Origin: Gammaproteobacteria bacterium
GTDB lineage: Bacteria > Pseudomonadota > Gammaproteobacteria > Arenicellales > JAOTYS01
Direction: 5' to 3'
NCBI GenBank assembly: GCA_029861795.1
Contig: JAOTYS010000315.1
Location: forward strand, 1 to 5,737
DNA: 5,737 nt
Under the pieces are notes generated by a model that searched no databases, was not told where the DNA came from, and saw only the letters and a program-made list of their open reading frames with translations. Below, one piece after another: positions 5,736 through 5,737 of this stretch. Position numbers and translations under genes: made by a program. Position 1 is the stretch's first letter; each line of letters opens with the position of its first letter.

Positions 5736-5737
5736 GT

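Larger units (their letters stand above)
5463..5737. repeat. Tandem array of 83-base REP-doublet (BIME-like) units, continuing past the window
   Basis: Three full units begin at 5487, 5570 and 5653, exactly 83 bases apart, and the final two bases of the window (GT at 5736-5737) begin a fourth. Each unit consists of a forward hairpin GTAG-GTTCGCC-loop-GGCGA(A/G)C, an eight-base spacer, an inverted hairpin GTGCGTC-TAAA-GACGCAC-CTAC, and a linker containing CGGGGTATCATTAGGTTTCA. A remnant linker (5463-5486, ending TTTCAGGGGCATTT) precedes the first unit. It therefore reaches to within about 40 bases of the phosphorylase start codon and overlaps its likely promoter zone. No gene is supported in 5426-5737. 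Confidence 0.93.

Noticed and set aside
5463..5737. CRISPR array
   Set aside because: The repeats are regular, but the sequence between hairpins is itself repeated rather than unique spacers, and each unit holds two different palindromes with GTAG heads.

Overview
The window holds five complete protein genes in two blocks that face each other, plus two clusters of a short repetitive element. It looks like a bacterial chromosome segment of intermediate GC. Shine-Dalgarno sites of the GGAGG type precede the three plus-strand genes. The GTAG-headed REP-like hairpins and an APA1/APA2-type Ap4A phosphorylase would fit a proteobacterium, perhaps a gammaproteobacterium, but the taxonomic call is inference and weak.

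Block 1 (plus strand, 47-3364) reads as one operon. A class I CoA-transferase-fold alpha subunit (47-973) is followed by its beta partner (987-1817) and, after 68 bases, an NAD-type aldehyde dehydrogenase resembling betaine/amino-aldehyde dehydrogenases (1886-3364). The beta subunit has glycine where glutaconate CoA-transferase has its catalytic glutamate. Both subunits read more like the steroid-ring hydrolase IpdA/IpdB than like a true CoA-transferase. The block could therefore encode a CoA-thioester hydrolase (possibly C-C bond cleaving) plus an aldehyde oxidation step in a catabolic route whose substrate cannot be read from this window. The operon probably starts upstream of the window.

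The convergent gap (3365-3527) is filled by a degenerate cluster of REP-like hairpins. One of them, followed by a short T run, may end block 1 transcription.

Block 2 (minus strand, 5425 down to 3528) holds an Ap4A phosphorylase / ATP adenylyltransferase (4475-5425) followed, after 71 bases, by a phytanoyl-CoA-dioxygenase (PhyH) family Fe(II)/2-oxoglutarate oxygenase (3528-4403). The gap between them contains a reasonable sigma70-like promoter, so the oxygenase may be transcribed separately.

The right end (about 5463-5737) is a tandem array of an 83-base unit. Each unit has two GTAG-headed hairpins in inverted orientation and a conserved linker. Units 2 and 3 are identical, and the window ends on the first two bases of a fourth. 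Diverged copies of the same unit lie in the 3365-3527 gap in the same orientation, so block 2 is bracketed by direct repeats. No transposase of the RAYT family is in the window. I see no RNA gene, CRISPR array or complete insertion sequence.
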